Below are positions 23,156-34,750 of a stretch of 64,000 nucleotides of DNA, one piece after another; within the stretch, counting starts at the first letter, position 1, and each line of letters opens with the position of its first letter. Source of the DNA: Eucalyptus grandis (lineage: Eukaryota > Streptophyta > Magnoliopsida > Myrtales > Myrtaceae); contig NC_052618.1 of NCBI RefSeq assembly GCF_016545825.1, positions 58,024,561 through 58,088,560 of the forward strand. The letters are read 5' to 3'. The notes under the pieces are model-generated. The model was not told the origin of the DNA. It did no database searches and worked only from the letters and a program-made list of their open reading frames with translations. The position numbers were made by a program, and so were the translations under genes.

Positions 23156-25640
23156 TTGTTCTCAAGTTTTTAGATTTAATTTCTCGAGGATTCATTATAA
23201 TCCTCCTGGATGTTTATAATGATTGTGCTGCCTTTGCACGATAACCTTTTTTAAGTGTATCATTAGTTCTTGTATCGGTTAGGTTTGAGCTTCATAAGCT
23301 GTATCTTAGAGTGCTGATGTAGTGACTGGTACCTCTTATCTAATTTGCCTTTGTTTGTTTCAGAATTTGTCTTCCTTCTCTATCGTGGGTGTTCAATTTT
23401 GTCCTACTTGTTGGATTTATAATTGTCTCTGTTCATATCGAAACGTGCGAATTAGGGGAAGGTTCTTCCTGTGGGATGACTTCGTTTAAGCAGGAGTAGT
23501 AGAAGCTGTTAATAGCTGTCAAACGTGGTCATCACTTTCAAATTAAGACGCTCCTTACAGAGGAGATTGGCAGGTAAAGGATTTGCCATGTTGTCCAGGC
23601 TTAATTTTCAACTCACTTTTTGGGGCCCGGTTCAATTAAATTGGGACTGACCGACTGCTTTCTTGGTCCACATGGGTAGGTCATGTGACGAGCTTTTACA
23701 TGATCATATCTTATGTTTTCCTGGATCGACTTCAATCACTCGATGCCATATTATATTGGCCATTGAGGTGTTGTTCTGCTTTAAGTGAAGAGTTTTGATG
23801 CTGGAGGTGGAGGAGAATGTTTGGTCGGCAAATTTGAAGGAATTTGGGATCGCCAACTGTTGTTTATTCGTACCCCACTTGGCGTGTGGGAGGCGGAAGG
23901 AAAAAGAGATCCATGGCTTTTCACATGCATTGCAAGGCTCGCAAAGCGTGATGATGGAGCCATCACACTGTGTGATGCTTTACGGTTTTCCAACACCATC
24001 TTTCTCTCGGGAAACAAAAAGGTGAAAAAAGTCATTTGGAGAGAAGAAGAAGGAGAGAGAGAGAGAGAGTGCGTGCGTGTTAGGGTCTGCTTGCCAGTTT
24101 GCATTTGGGGTCCAAAGCTGACATATATGCCTTTGAGCACTGGCCAAATCCTTATCTTCTTCATACCCTTTAACATGTAGTGGGATTTTCAGAGGCCTTT
24201 CAATCTAATGACAAGTATATTGATGTCTACGCGTTTGTGAAATACTTATCAACTTCAAATTCCCATTTGAAATGGTAATCCAAACTTTGCTGGTCCCTTC
24301 ACTAGGCAGATTAAAAACCATGTAAAAGCTTCCAGCCAAGAAAGATGCAAACGGAAGTTTCCGGGTAAAGCAAAGATTAGATGAAGAAATAGTACTAGTC
24401 TTCTCTGTTTTTCCATAGGCCCTTTGGAAGCCAAGCCCAGAAGAAATTAACGTGGCGGATTTAGAGGGGAGAAATCTTATCGCAGGGTCCCTGCTTTGAT
24501 GCGACACAGATACGAACATGACAGGATAAAAGTCAAACGAAAGGCGTGGGGTCCTAGAATAATTAATCTTTGCCGGAAGGTTAGCTATAAGTTTCATCAT
24601 CTTTTTGCGTGCCTTGTTCCTCGGGGGTAATTTCCTAGGGGGCTGCTCCGCTTAAGTCCCCCCCGGGAATTATGATTTGTTTATTTTGGATCAATCTCTT
24701 GATGCATTTTTAATCGGTAAAGAACTGTGCAAACAGAGTTTATTGCTAAACAGACATTATGTGAATTAGTAAAAAACATTGATGGATAAATTGTGAAAGA
24801 ATTTTGAGTCATGGTTTACCTTTGCAAGTATTGGTTATTCGCTTAGACTAAAATTTTGTACGTGATGTTTTGGGAAAATAAGTCTGAAAATATAGTTTGA
24901 CTATTTTGTCTTTGACGTTTATAAATTAACATCTTGATTGAGTTTGTGTTTGAATCGTCTTACGGACAAGGACAGAAAAAAAACAAAAATTGAAAAGAAC
25001 AGGCTGGATGTTGATTTCTAGAAATTATATTTATGAGGGTGGTCAATATCGGGACATCGGCATTTTTGAAATTTATGAGGGTGGTCAATGTCGGGACATC
25101 GGCATTTTTGAAAGCCCGGGGTGATTTAAGGAGGAGAATTTAACTTCTAGTAAAGCACTCAAGAAAAGACAGATTCACTCATTAATTTTTTTCAAGTTAT
25201 GTGGGGACATACTTCCCTCAAATCAGTGGCAGAAAGCTCAAGATTCCATTATTTGAGATTTATATTGTCAGTCAAATCAAATATCATAATCAATAAAATA
25301 GATTTTTTTTCTCACAATATTCAATTCCCTCCCCCTCCAAAGTTGCAAAGAATTTGAATCCTATGGCATTAGATGGAGATGGGTCTCTCAAGGCAATATT
25401 TTATTATGGAAGAAGCTGCACACGACAGTCACCTCAGATTACCTCCTAACAAGAGCCCAAGCATGTGGCCTTTTCAATGTAGTAAATAATCAAATGGGAA
25501 AATAATGAAAACTAAAAGGAAAAAAAAAAAGGAAAAAGGAAAAAGAGGAGAGGAGGACCACATGCGGAGGGCAAGAGCATTTGGTACATCAACATCAGAG
25601 GAGGAATCGCGTGAAGCGCACGCGCCCAAGCCGGCGCGTG
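23156..25640. other. intergenic region
   Basis: This begins with the probable 3' UTR of the WD40 gene, to about 23,430. The stretch 23,785-24,180 is open on both strands for 131 codons, and 24,205-24,600 is open on the minus strand, but neither shows a motif, splice context or family likeness that I recognise. There is a short ga repeat near 24,055 and a 42-bp tandem duplication near 25,029. Confidence 0.5.
25029..25112. repeat. 42-bp tandem duplication
   Basis: Two adjacent 42-bp copies starting atttatgagggtggtcaat, at 25,029-25,070 and 25,071-25,112, differing at one position (atatc/atgtc). Confidence 0.92.
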
Positions 25641-25674
25641 CCACGTGTTCCCCTTCCGTAATTCTCCTATAAAG
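25641..25674 (+). promoter_or_regulatory. G-box and TATA box of the CIP7-like gene
   Basis: The palindromic G-box core CACGTG lies in gccacgtgttc (25,641-25,650), and TATAAAG lies at 25,668-25,674. They sit just before a pyrimidine-rich leader and a leader intron. G-boxes bind bZIP and bHLH factors, often in light- or ABA-responsive genes. That would suit a CIP7-type gene, but it is inference. Confidence 0.55.
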
Positions 25675-25899
25675 ACATCATGGTAAGTTGGGAACGCAAT
25701 CATCGCGTTATTGTCCGCTTTAATATTTTGTTTTTCGTTTTTTTTTTTTTGAATTCCTTTTCCATTTTTCCATTTTGAAAAATCCGAGCGTATGTAGCTC
25801 CCTGCTTACCTGGTGCTTGTTCTGCTTTCCTTCTTGTCTTAGCCTCGCCGCCCCCCGCTCTCCATCTCAGATTTGATCGACATTATTAAATCCGTTCAG

Positions 25900-26907
25900 G
25901 TACAGTGCATTCTCGTCCTCGCACAAATCCCATCATCATCTTCTTTTTTCTGTCCTTGGATTTATGGTTTACGGTTCAAGTTTGAATTTTTCCTTTTTCA
26001 CTTTATTCTATGGTGGTTCTTGCGTTGTGGGTCTTTGAGTGAGCTTTGCAAGACCCTGCATTTCGGGTTCTTGGTCATGTGAGCTCTAGAGGGCACTGGC
26101 ATTTTCTTTGCAAAGAGCTTGCGATTGCGTCTTTTCCGGATTTGAAGTCCTCTTGATGAGTTGGGTCACTGTAGTTTGTTCCTCGCGAGTGGTGTCGGTG
26201 CAGGTTGTTTTTTTCCTTCTTGATTTGCTAGATCTGAATTGAATCCAGCTCGTCTCAGTTGCCATTGAGAATTATCGGTTGTGAGTTTACGGTTGCAGTG
26301 CTTGAAATGAGTGCATCTGCTTGCGAGCTCCAGTGGAAATGAGCTTGCTGTACTGAATTTTGCTTGGGGTTCATTCAGTTTATCTCTTGGTCGTGCCTTG
26401 TCCAAAAGCTTAAGCCATAGGCATTTGGGCAAAAAGGGTTTCTGAATTCTTTTTTCCCGATTGGATTTGCTGGCTGCAAAGTTGTCATTTGAACTGCAAG
26501 TACTTTTAATTCAATTACGAGTCATTAAGTGATATCCACAAGCACATGTCAATGTTTGGAGGGTATAACGTGTAAATTGCTGCACCAAACATGGATTTAT
26601 AGAATAGAAAGTCTGCTGGATTTGCATTCAGTGGTATCCTGGTTTTGCTTGATTGTTGCATACTTGGCACCGGGCCTCACTTTTCTCATTCAATTTAACA
26701 CTTGAAGTTTCCAATTCATCTCAACTGCAGGTGGTTGACTTAAGTCCATACAAATTACCCTTTTGGAACCATTAGGATTTATCATCAAGGTTTTGGGCTT
26801 TCCATGTTCTCTGTGTGCTTGCACTTTCCTTAGTTATATCATATATGACAGTGTTGGATGTATCTGTACAGTTATCCACTCCTTGATATTATTTTCCTGC
26901 ATTTCAG
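25900..26907 (+). other. leader (5' UTR) intron of the CIP7-like gene
   Basis: Donor ccgttcag|gtacag at 25,899/25,900 and acceptor tgcatttcag|gtgcct at 26,907/26,908, 17 bp before the ATG. The intervening DNA is T-rich without open coding. This is inferred from splice signals only. Confidence 0.55.
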
Positions 26908-26924
26908 GTGCCTAAGTTTCTGAG

Positions 26925-29900
26925 ATGGGGGGTGATATAGACTCAGATGCCATTTTGGAATATGCTTCATTTCAGATTGCATCCGGGCAGGAGAGGTTAG
27001 TCTAGCTTCTTTTTGCAAGATTTACATTAGGGAGGTGTGGCAGAGTTACCCACACTAGTCACAGTGTAGAACTAGAGTTCTCTACGTGCGTGACTGTTTT
27101 ATGCGATAAATCTGGAATTCATATACGAGAATGAATTAGTTTCAATCATTGATGGTGACAAGTTCCTTAACTTGAGTTCCCTTTGTTACTATTTCGCCTG
27201 CTCTTTTCACCTGTTAACAATGACCATCCTGAAAATCTTACAGAGAATTTTCATCTGAGAAGTTTTTAAGTATGGAATTAAAAACCTCAACTGCAAAATT
27301 TCGAGCTTAGAATTTTCTGACCTTTAGGTTGGTTAAATAAAATTGGGATGTGGCTAATGGGGATGCTTACTACTGTTCTTATGTTATCTAATAAGTAGCC
27401 CGCTACTTCCTTCTTCTGGTTAAGAACTCGGCTAATTGCTGGCATATTGCTGAATCTCTTTTCATGTAAAGGTTAACAGAATTTCACTGTTAGCTTTAGT
27501 GATGGCTGCATTGAAATGTTTAAATTGTCTCTTCATTCAAATCTAGGAGCAACTCTCTTGCAGCCAGAAGTTCTCTAATCCTGTTTTTTGATTCTCTTTT
27601 TACTCGCTTGTTTTCCATCTTGCTGGTGTTGCTATTAGTAGACTTCTCGGCATCTGAATTTATTTTGTTTTTTTTTTTTGGGTGCTTCTTGAGAAATTTC
27701 TTGTTACTTTATATACTTCCCTGAAAATGTTTTGGGGATTACCCAGGTTTGAAGCATATGGTTGTGTTGATAACAAGGTGGAAAAGTTGGCAACTGGAGG
27801 ATTGGATCAATTACTTCCCTACATTCCTGCTCTGAGCGACTTGTACACGGAAGGCTCCAATTGTAACTTTAAAATACAGCTTCCCGAACAATCTTTCTGG
27901 GTCAAGATGGTTCACAAAATCTACCTTTGACAAGTATATACCTTTTGATTACTTTGATTTTTTTGGTATTAACCTTGGTTGAGACAAGGTTATGATTTCT
28001 TAGAATCTTAATATACAAAAAATTTGATTTCTGTCCCAGTTTTCTGCGCATTGTCGGTTCACGAAGCCTTGCGACCATAACCAAACCGATAAGAGATGAG
28101 ATGTCTCAATTGGAGGAAGCTAGAAAGTTTCAAGTTTCTTTGTTCCCCCAGGTAAATATCATGTGTCTCAGTGTCCTACAATACCCCTTTTCCTATACAA
28201 GTTTATGCTTGAATGAGCAACTAACATGTTTTTCCTTCTACCAGCCTGGAACAGATGCTGAATCAGCAGATGCTTCAAGGTTGACTCTTGTTCTCTTCTC
28301 TGGCATCATTGGGTTTCAATGGTATTTTCTGCTCATCATGTCTGTTGTATCTTGCTCATTTTTGTTGTATTGAAATCAGGAATGAACTATTACGAGCTAT
28401 GGATTTGAGGCTTGTAGTGTTGAGAGGGGAGTTAGCTGCAGCTTTTGGCCAAGTTGCAGGTGACACCTACTCTGTTGAAGAGATGAACAACATAGCAGAT
28501 TTCTCTCAACTTCTTGGAGCAGCAGAATTGGAGTAAGTTAGCCATGCAATTCAGGGGGCTTATATCTTTCTAGGTTTCTCTTTCCTCTGGATGATTTCAT
28601 GATAGTAAAACAAGTGGATGTTCATTGCAGGAATGCTTTGCATAGGGTTCTAGAAACAAGCAAAAACAACCAGTTTGTCGATTCCGAGGAGAAATCCTCA
28701 ATCAAATGCGATTCAAAGGATGTGGATTTTGCTAGGAAGGAGAAGAGTAATTTGATATCAAAGGCAGCAAACATAGGAATACCAGTACAGTACAATGTTT
28801 CACCGGCTAAAGTTGCACAGGTTGAGCGAGAGAGCTCAACAGGAAGTGAGGATTCTTCAGACTCTAATGATGAAGATCAAACATCTGCAGAAAGAAGTCG
28901 AAGTATTTTAAGACCTGCATCACGTAGAAGGTCCGCATCTCCAATGCGCAGGGTTCAAATAGGGAGAGGTGGGTCCCGTAGAGCCGCTTCCCTAACAATC
29001 AAGAGCCTCAATTATTATCCTGCTAGAGAAAGGACTGTTGCTAATGACATTGATGAAGAGGGATCTGAGCAACCTAATAAGAAACCAGAAAATATTCTAC
29101 GAATGAGTGTTCAGGATCGAATCAATCTTTTTGAAAGTAAGCAGAGGGATCAGGCTGCTGAGATTGAGAAAAGGAGTTCATTAGTTAATATATCTATAGG
29201 TGCAAATAAATCTGTTTTGAGGCGATGGAGTGCTGGTATGGGAGGCTCTTCCTCATTCCAACATGAGTCAGAGAATAATCCAGATAATACTCCAGTATGT
29301 TCAGGTGATACCGTGGAAGAGGTCCCGGAGGATTCAACAAAAGTGACTGCAGAAGTGAATGTCATGTCTGAAAGTCAACGTATTGTTGAGACTGATGAAG
29401 ATGTAAGATTGGAAGAATGGGAAAGGGGGGGCTCTCCTCTGGTAGGTAATGTCTCAGACAATAGAGTGATCCAAGGAGAAGAAAATAATGATAGGTCAAT
29501 ATCCTCAGCTGAATGGAATCGGCAGAAAGAAGAGGAGTTGAACCGGATGATGCTAAAAATGAAGAGAAGTAAGAGTGCTCCTAGTAAAGCCGAAATCGGT
29601 GGAAGTCAAGAACTTTCTGTTGAGCAGAGAGGTGGGTTTTATGATCGATATAAACAGAAGAGGGATGAGAGGCTTAGAGGAGAGAATGCTGGAAAACGAG
29701 CAGAAAAACAAGCACAATTTAGAGCCATGCAACGGACTCTAAATGAGAGGAAAGCTGAAATGGCCTCCACTAATATAAATGATACCGGCAAAAAGACTTC
29801 CTCAAAGAAGCCCCAGAAGCCACTCCGAACAGCATCTCAACCTGCAAAAGTTAAGAAAGAAACCCCAACTCCTTCCGTAACCAAGAAGACTTCCCCGAAA

Positions 29901-31550
29901 ACATCCCTTGTACCTGCGACACGTAAATCGTGGCCATCAACTCCAACAATGAGAACCACGGGAACATCACCAGCTAAGGTTTCTGGTGCCTTATCTTCTA
30001 CAGGCACTACACCAACACGTCGAAAACCTCAGCCAGCAGGTCCTACGCCGACTCTCTCTCGCCCAAAACCCAAGTCAGAAAAACCACTCGCGCAACAAAA
30101 GAATGTCAGAGAAGCCCAATCAAATAAGCCGAGGATCTCAAAGACTCTGGATGATAAGAAGCTGCAACCAGTGACTAAAACTACCAGAACTGGGAAAAGT
30201 AAAGCTGTGACCACTTCTTTAGATGGCTCTGGTGCAGTTTTGGCTAAGCCTAGTTTCTATAACAAGGTAACCAAGAAAAGCAGTGTGGTGCCCTTGGAAT
30301 CAAAACCTCTCCGTAAGAGCTCTGGAACTGGTCCTGGTGTTGCTGCTTCTGCAAAGAAAAAACCTACTGAGCTGGAGGAACCAGTGACTAGGTGTGGAAA
30401 TTCAAGCGAAGAACAAAAAAATGAGCAAATTGGTGTTGTTTCTGACCTGATAAGTCAGCACGAAGTGGAAGATGGCATATCAGTGGTTGTAGCTGATGCT
30501 ACGGTGGAGCCAGAAACACATGAAAGTAGCACCCAGGAGTGTAATGAAGCTGAGAACATGGATCAAGTTGTTCACGAGGGTGATTTAGGTCCAAATAATA
30601 TTCCAGAGCCTTCAGATGTCCAACTGAAGGAGAGTCGACCATCTCTCCTATGGCTTGGGTAGAAATTGAAGAGCACCAGGATCCACCAAATCTATGTGAT
30701 GACCCTGCCTCTGAAGTACTATCTCATGTCAATGTTGTACCAATTGGATCATCAAGTCCACGGGTGCGCCATTCTTTATCACAGATGTTGCAAGAAGAAA
30801 GTAGTGAACCTGACATTTGTGAGTGGGGTAATGCCGAAAATCCTCCTTCAATGATATACCAGAAAGATGCTCCTAAAGGATTGAAGAGACTATTGAAATT
30901 TGCTCGAAAGAGCAAGGGATGGAAACACATCTGGTTGGTCTAGCCCATCTGTGTATTCGGAGGGAGAGGATGATATGGATGATCCTAAAGTTTCTAGCAA
31001 GAGGAGCAATGAAAATCTATTGAAGGCACTTCATGCAAAGAATCTTGTGGCTAATGAGCAAATTTCTGGTGAATTGCCTCTTGACTTTACTACTTTGCTT
31101 CTTTTCTGCCAGTTGTTAGATTTAAATTTTTGTAACGGTTTTAGTCATTGTGTTGAGCAGAACTTGTATCCCTGCTCCTATTCTTCCTGAAACTGCTTTT
31201 TGCTTGCTTTACTTGATTTTATCAGCCCAATTACTGCATATATCGCGCTCTTGTAGTCCTCATTGCTGGAATTCTTTTGACACAGCTCATTTGGGTGGTC
31301 ATAAGTTTCACGACAGTCTTGTTTCAGCTGGAGCTTCTACAACAAAAGGTGGGTTTGCTTGGCGAGTTTCTCGATATCTTTGTTGCAGATCTTTCTGTTT
31401 GATATTAACCTATCCACTTCTTCTGAAGTCAGGAATTTGAGCCGGTGTAGACCCTAATAAATTGCATGCTTCTCTTTTTCAGCGTCAAGGTCATTCTTCT
31501 CTCTTTCAGCATTTAGGGGCAGCAAACCAAGCGAGACCAAGTTCCGGTAA
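26925..31550 (+). pseudogene. COP1-interacting protein 7 (CIP7)-like gene with three apparent frameshifts
   Basis: Exons: 26925-26995, 27747-27933, 28040-28151, 28245-28279, 28380-28532, 28631-31068, 31226-31348 and 31483-31550. The product matches the plant CIP7-like family: N-terminal module (DAILEYASFQI, LATGGLDQLLPYIP, RWFTKSTFD, EMSQLEEARKF), a long charged, Ser-rich disordered middle (RSILRPASRRRSASPMRR, then VQDRINLFE), and the conserved tail [51 protein letters not shown]. Reading frame breaks three times. In exon 2 near 27,890 the frame moves by +1 before RWFTKST. Near 30,640 a TC pair looks duplicated (catctctcc). Near 30,917 a GA pair looks lost (aagggatgg). Between these, exon 6 is open for about 670 codons. 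It could be a young pseudogene, a low-quality stretch, or a gene using other splicing. CIP7 is a nuclear, light-signalling COP1 partner; the role of this paralogue is unknown. Confidence 0.75.
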
Positions 31551-34205
31551 CCTCTGAGGATAGCTGAACCTCGGCTCCTTGAACAGTTGCATCCTCTTTC
31601 AGCCCCAAGGCACACAGTATAGGTCTAGAGTTGTATAATCCATGTGAATCTTGGTTTTCACTTGCTTCTGACTCTTGTTTTCAATAGATTTGAGCCCCGC
31701 CTCCTCACATCCATCCAGGCAGGCGTGTTTTGTCGGTGAAGGTTTGTGTAAATTCAACCAAAAATGAAAAAAGAGAGACTGGTTACAATTATCAACAACT
31801 AAACATTAGAATGTCAGACATCTATTCATTCTAGAAACTATGTTGTTACATCATGATAGTGTATCTTATTCAAATTCTGAGTTTCTCTTCCAATGTTTGC
31901 TGCTACACCTACCTTGCAAGCTCTGATGGAGTACTTGTATCTTACATGGACCCTCCACTTTCATCTGTGTCCTAACCGTGCAGCAAAAACTGACATGGAA
32001 GAGATGGCGTTCGGAATTGCAGATATTCTCAAACTGGGCGTTTTTTTTTTTATCGGCTCGATGTCGGTTTACTGGTGGGACTTTCTCTTATGCAAAAAGA
32101 ATAAGTCCTACAAACTGTCCCAGGCAAATCGAGTTTTGTAAAAGTTCACACGGATGTGTCTGTTTCCCGTAAAACTACATACAAAAAAAGAAATGTTTTC
32201 ATATCATTTTTTTTTAAAATAATTTTCATTTATTTGGTGATATGCTGTAAAAATTGCAATTGAAAATGTTTTCGATTGTTTGGACCTCCTTTGAAATAAC
32301 GAGCTTTGAAGATGAAGAAATGAGCCTTTGTTAAGAGATTTATCATGCTTGGGAATCCCTCTATTTAGAAATGGGAATTCGTTTTTCCTACTTTTGTTTG
32401 ACCTTAACTACTTTTTCACTAAATAACCGTATTCAGTGAATCAAACGAGTGACAGTGCGTAAAACTAACTTGCGAGAAGTCCTTTCATTAAAACAAACAT
32501 GCCCTTAAATCCCCATTCCATTCTGCATAATCTCCCGTATGAGCCATGCTTATTGAGTCATTGTCAGAGGCCGTTATCCTTAGCTATCAGAGGCAGTAGT
32601 TGTCTTAATTTGATGAAAAGATATCTAAAATAAAAATCATCGTATCTTCTAGCCAATTGGCACTTGGGAAGAAAGTTTCAGGAGTCTGGCATGTTTGGTC
32701 CTCCAAGTCAACATTTTGGTCCCTAATGTGTTGTTTTCATGCTTGATAGTCAGTGCTTATCTTCTAATAGTAAAGCTTAAATCAACAGTATAGCCCGGCA
32801 AGAACCGGAAAATTTCACCCCCTTCATCTATTTCATTCCACATCCAACTACTAAGACTGTTATTCATTACAAACGTCAACTAGCTCCGGAAGCCTTCATC
32901 GAACGCAAAATTTCGGAGGTGGAAGCTACAAGGGGAACCGAGCTAGTTGTACAAAAGGCCATAGGACATATACAATACCTAAATCAATACCCTTATCCAC
33001 AAATTCTAAAAGCAAAAGGGTACTTCCAAAAAGGATTCCTTCAAGTCCAGTCTGTGATGAGGTTACATCAACGGCAGATGCCACAAAATGATGCTTGATC
33101 GACATACCATCTGTCCCTTCCAAAAGGTACCATGCAGAGCAACCAGTCCCCGACGGGAGTTCTGACTCAAAATTGCTGTTACATACTGAAAACAGAAACA
33201 TCAAAAGAAAGTCAATATGAAAAGCTCAACAATGTGAACAATCGAGATGGAATATCAAGAGGAGGAAAATACACCAAGAGCAAGGTAACGATCTGATTTC
33301 CAGATTTTCTTTTCTTTCTGAAGAATCATGGTAAACCAGATTCTTGGAAAATTGCTTAGCAGGAGAACCACACCCCAACCAGGGTTTAGCACTTTCGGAT
33401 AAGTCAATAACACAAGAAGAATTTTCAGAACCACTATATTAACTATGTTCAAGTAGCATCATCATTCTATCACGTTGTAAATATTACTTCCGGTCCCAAA
33501 AGACAAAAAATTGCTGCTAATGTTCAAGGAAAATCCAATTACACGTGTTCACTCCTATGTAAATACCTCCAAGCAGAGAAATGTACATTGTTGAAAATGC
33601 CTGTAAAAGGATTATCTTGAATAAGAAAGGTTCAAATGAGTGATTTGCACACCAAACAGATGGAAAGATGCACCAAAATGGATGCATGTGGACATCTTGT
33701 ATCATGCATCAATGAGAGTTTAACAGAATCAGACAACAACAAGAAACTGAAGCATGCACACTTCTACACGACATAAATTATAGGCATATAGATATGACGT
33801 TATAAACTCCAATAAACAAAGTTAACCTGAGATCCGTCTTTAAAGATTTAAATTGATAAAAGAGGAAAATACAAAAGGTTCCTAAAAGATTTTAATTAAA
33901 TTCCACACTAATAAAGAAGAGGAATATACTCATAATTCAAAACATCTAGAATAAACGATCTAAACCCAAAACACACAAGTGCACATAGAGAGAGAGCTAT
34001 TGCGACCCTTTTATCTAAGCAACAAAATTTTTCGAGGAAAAGAGGATTACTCAAATATGCAGGAAGGCCAACAAAGAAAATGCACAAAGCCAGAAAACAC
34101 AAAAGAGAAGCTAAAAAATTAAACTCCTTCCATACCCTTTTTCCTTAAAGACAAAACCTATCAAGAAACAGGGGAGTACATTATCCAAATATACAGGAAG
34201 CACAA
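31551..34205. other. tail-to-tail intergenic region
   Basis: AT-rich spacer between the CIP7-like and SUVH genes. A minus-strand block at 32,926-33,190 sits behind a good acceptor (ctgttttcag) and stays open for about 85 codons, so it may be a terminal or untranslated exon of a minus-strand transcript. A pair of imperfect direct repeats (agagaagctaaaaa-ttaaa blocks) lies at about 34,050-34,123 and 34,180-34,258. Confidence 0.45.
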
Positions 34206-34335
34206 CAAAGAAAATCCAGGACAAAGCCACAAAAACATAAGAGAAGCTAAAAAGTTAAAACCACATTCCAATGCAATGAAACTGAAACTTCAAATCCTCC
34301 ATTCTTTCATTCAGCCAAATTTTGTCCCAAAAAGC
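34205..34335 (-). repeat. dispersed fragment of unit B
   Basis: The reverse complement of this stretch matches B copy 1 near 13,400-13,495 and B copy 2 near 15,915-16,010. Shared blocks are gacaaaatttggctgaat, tttgaagtttcagtttcat, gcattgga and ttagcttctctta. It is the only B-like sequence I noticed outside the 12-18 kb block. Confidence 0.72.
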
Positions 34336-34750
34336 ATAGGTTGATTAACCTTGGCCACACGAGACTGAAGCGTACGTCTCCATTTAGTACTTAAGAACAA
34401 GAGAGTGAACATCATTCAGCAATTTTGCTTGTCTAAGAAACACTCCAAAAAATTTGGTGGGGGTAGTTAGACCATGTGCTGCTATAAAGGAAAAGAAGAT
34501 ATCTCATGTTTTCTAGTATTGTCTCTGACAAACCACTTAAGTAGCATAACAAGAGGGTTTTTGATGAGTAAGCCACGAGATCCTAAACATATGGGTATCT
34601 TATTGAACACCACATGCCATGAACAGAGACAACAAAGTAGTAGTTGCATCTTCACAAAAATCTTGCAGTTATAGTGCGAAAAGAATACCAACCATATAGC
34701 TTAGACCATGCAATGCTGCATCATGCCCATCCGCTTTCCAGTATAGAGAA

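Noticed and set aside
23785..24180. Open frames of 131 codons on both strands
   Set aside because: Composition is skewed (ga-rich), with no motif, no splice context and no family likeness; two opposite frames cannot both be read as genes.
24205..24600. 131-codon minus-strand frame
   Set aside because: No recognisable domain or flanking exon, and no promoter evidence; it remains an open stretch only.
27902..28084. Alternative short end of CIP7-like exon 2 (stop after HKIYL)
   Set aside because: The conserved RWFTKSTFD block lies in the next frame right there and the next exon continues it, so a frameshift explains the data better than a natural truncation.
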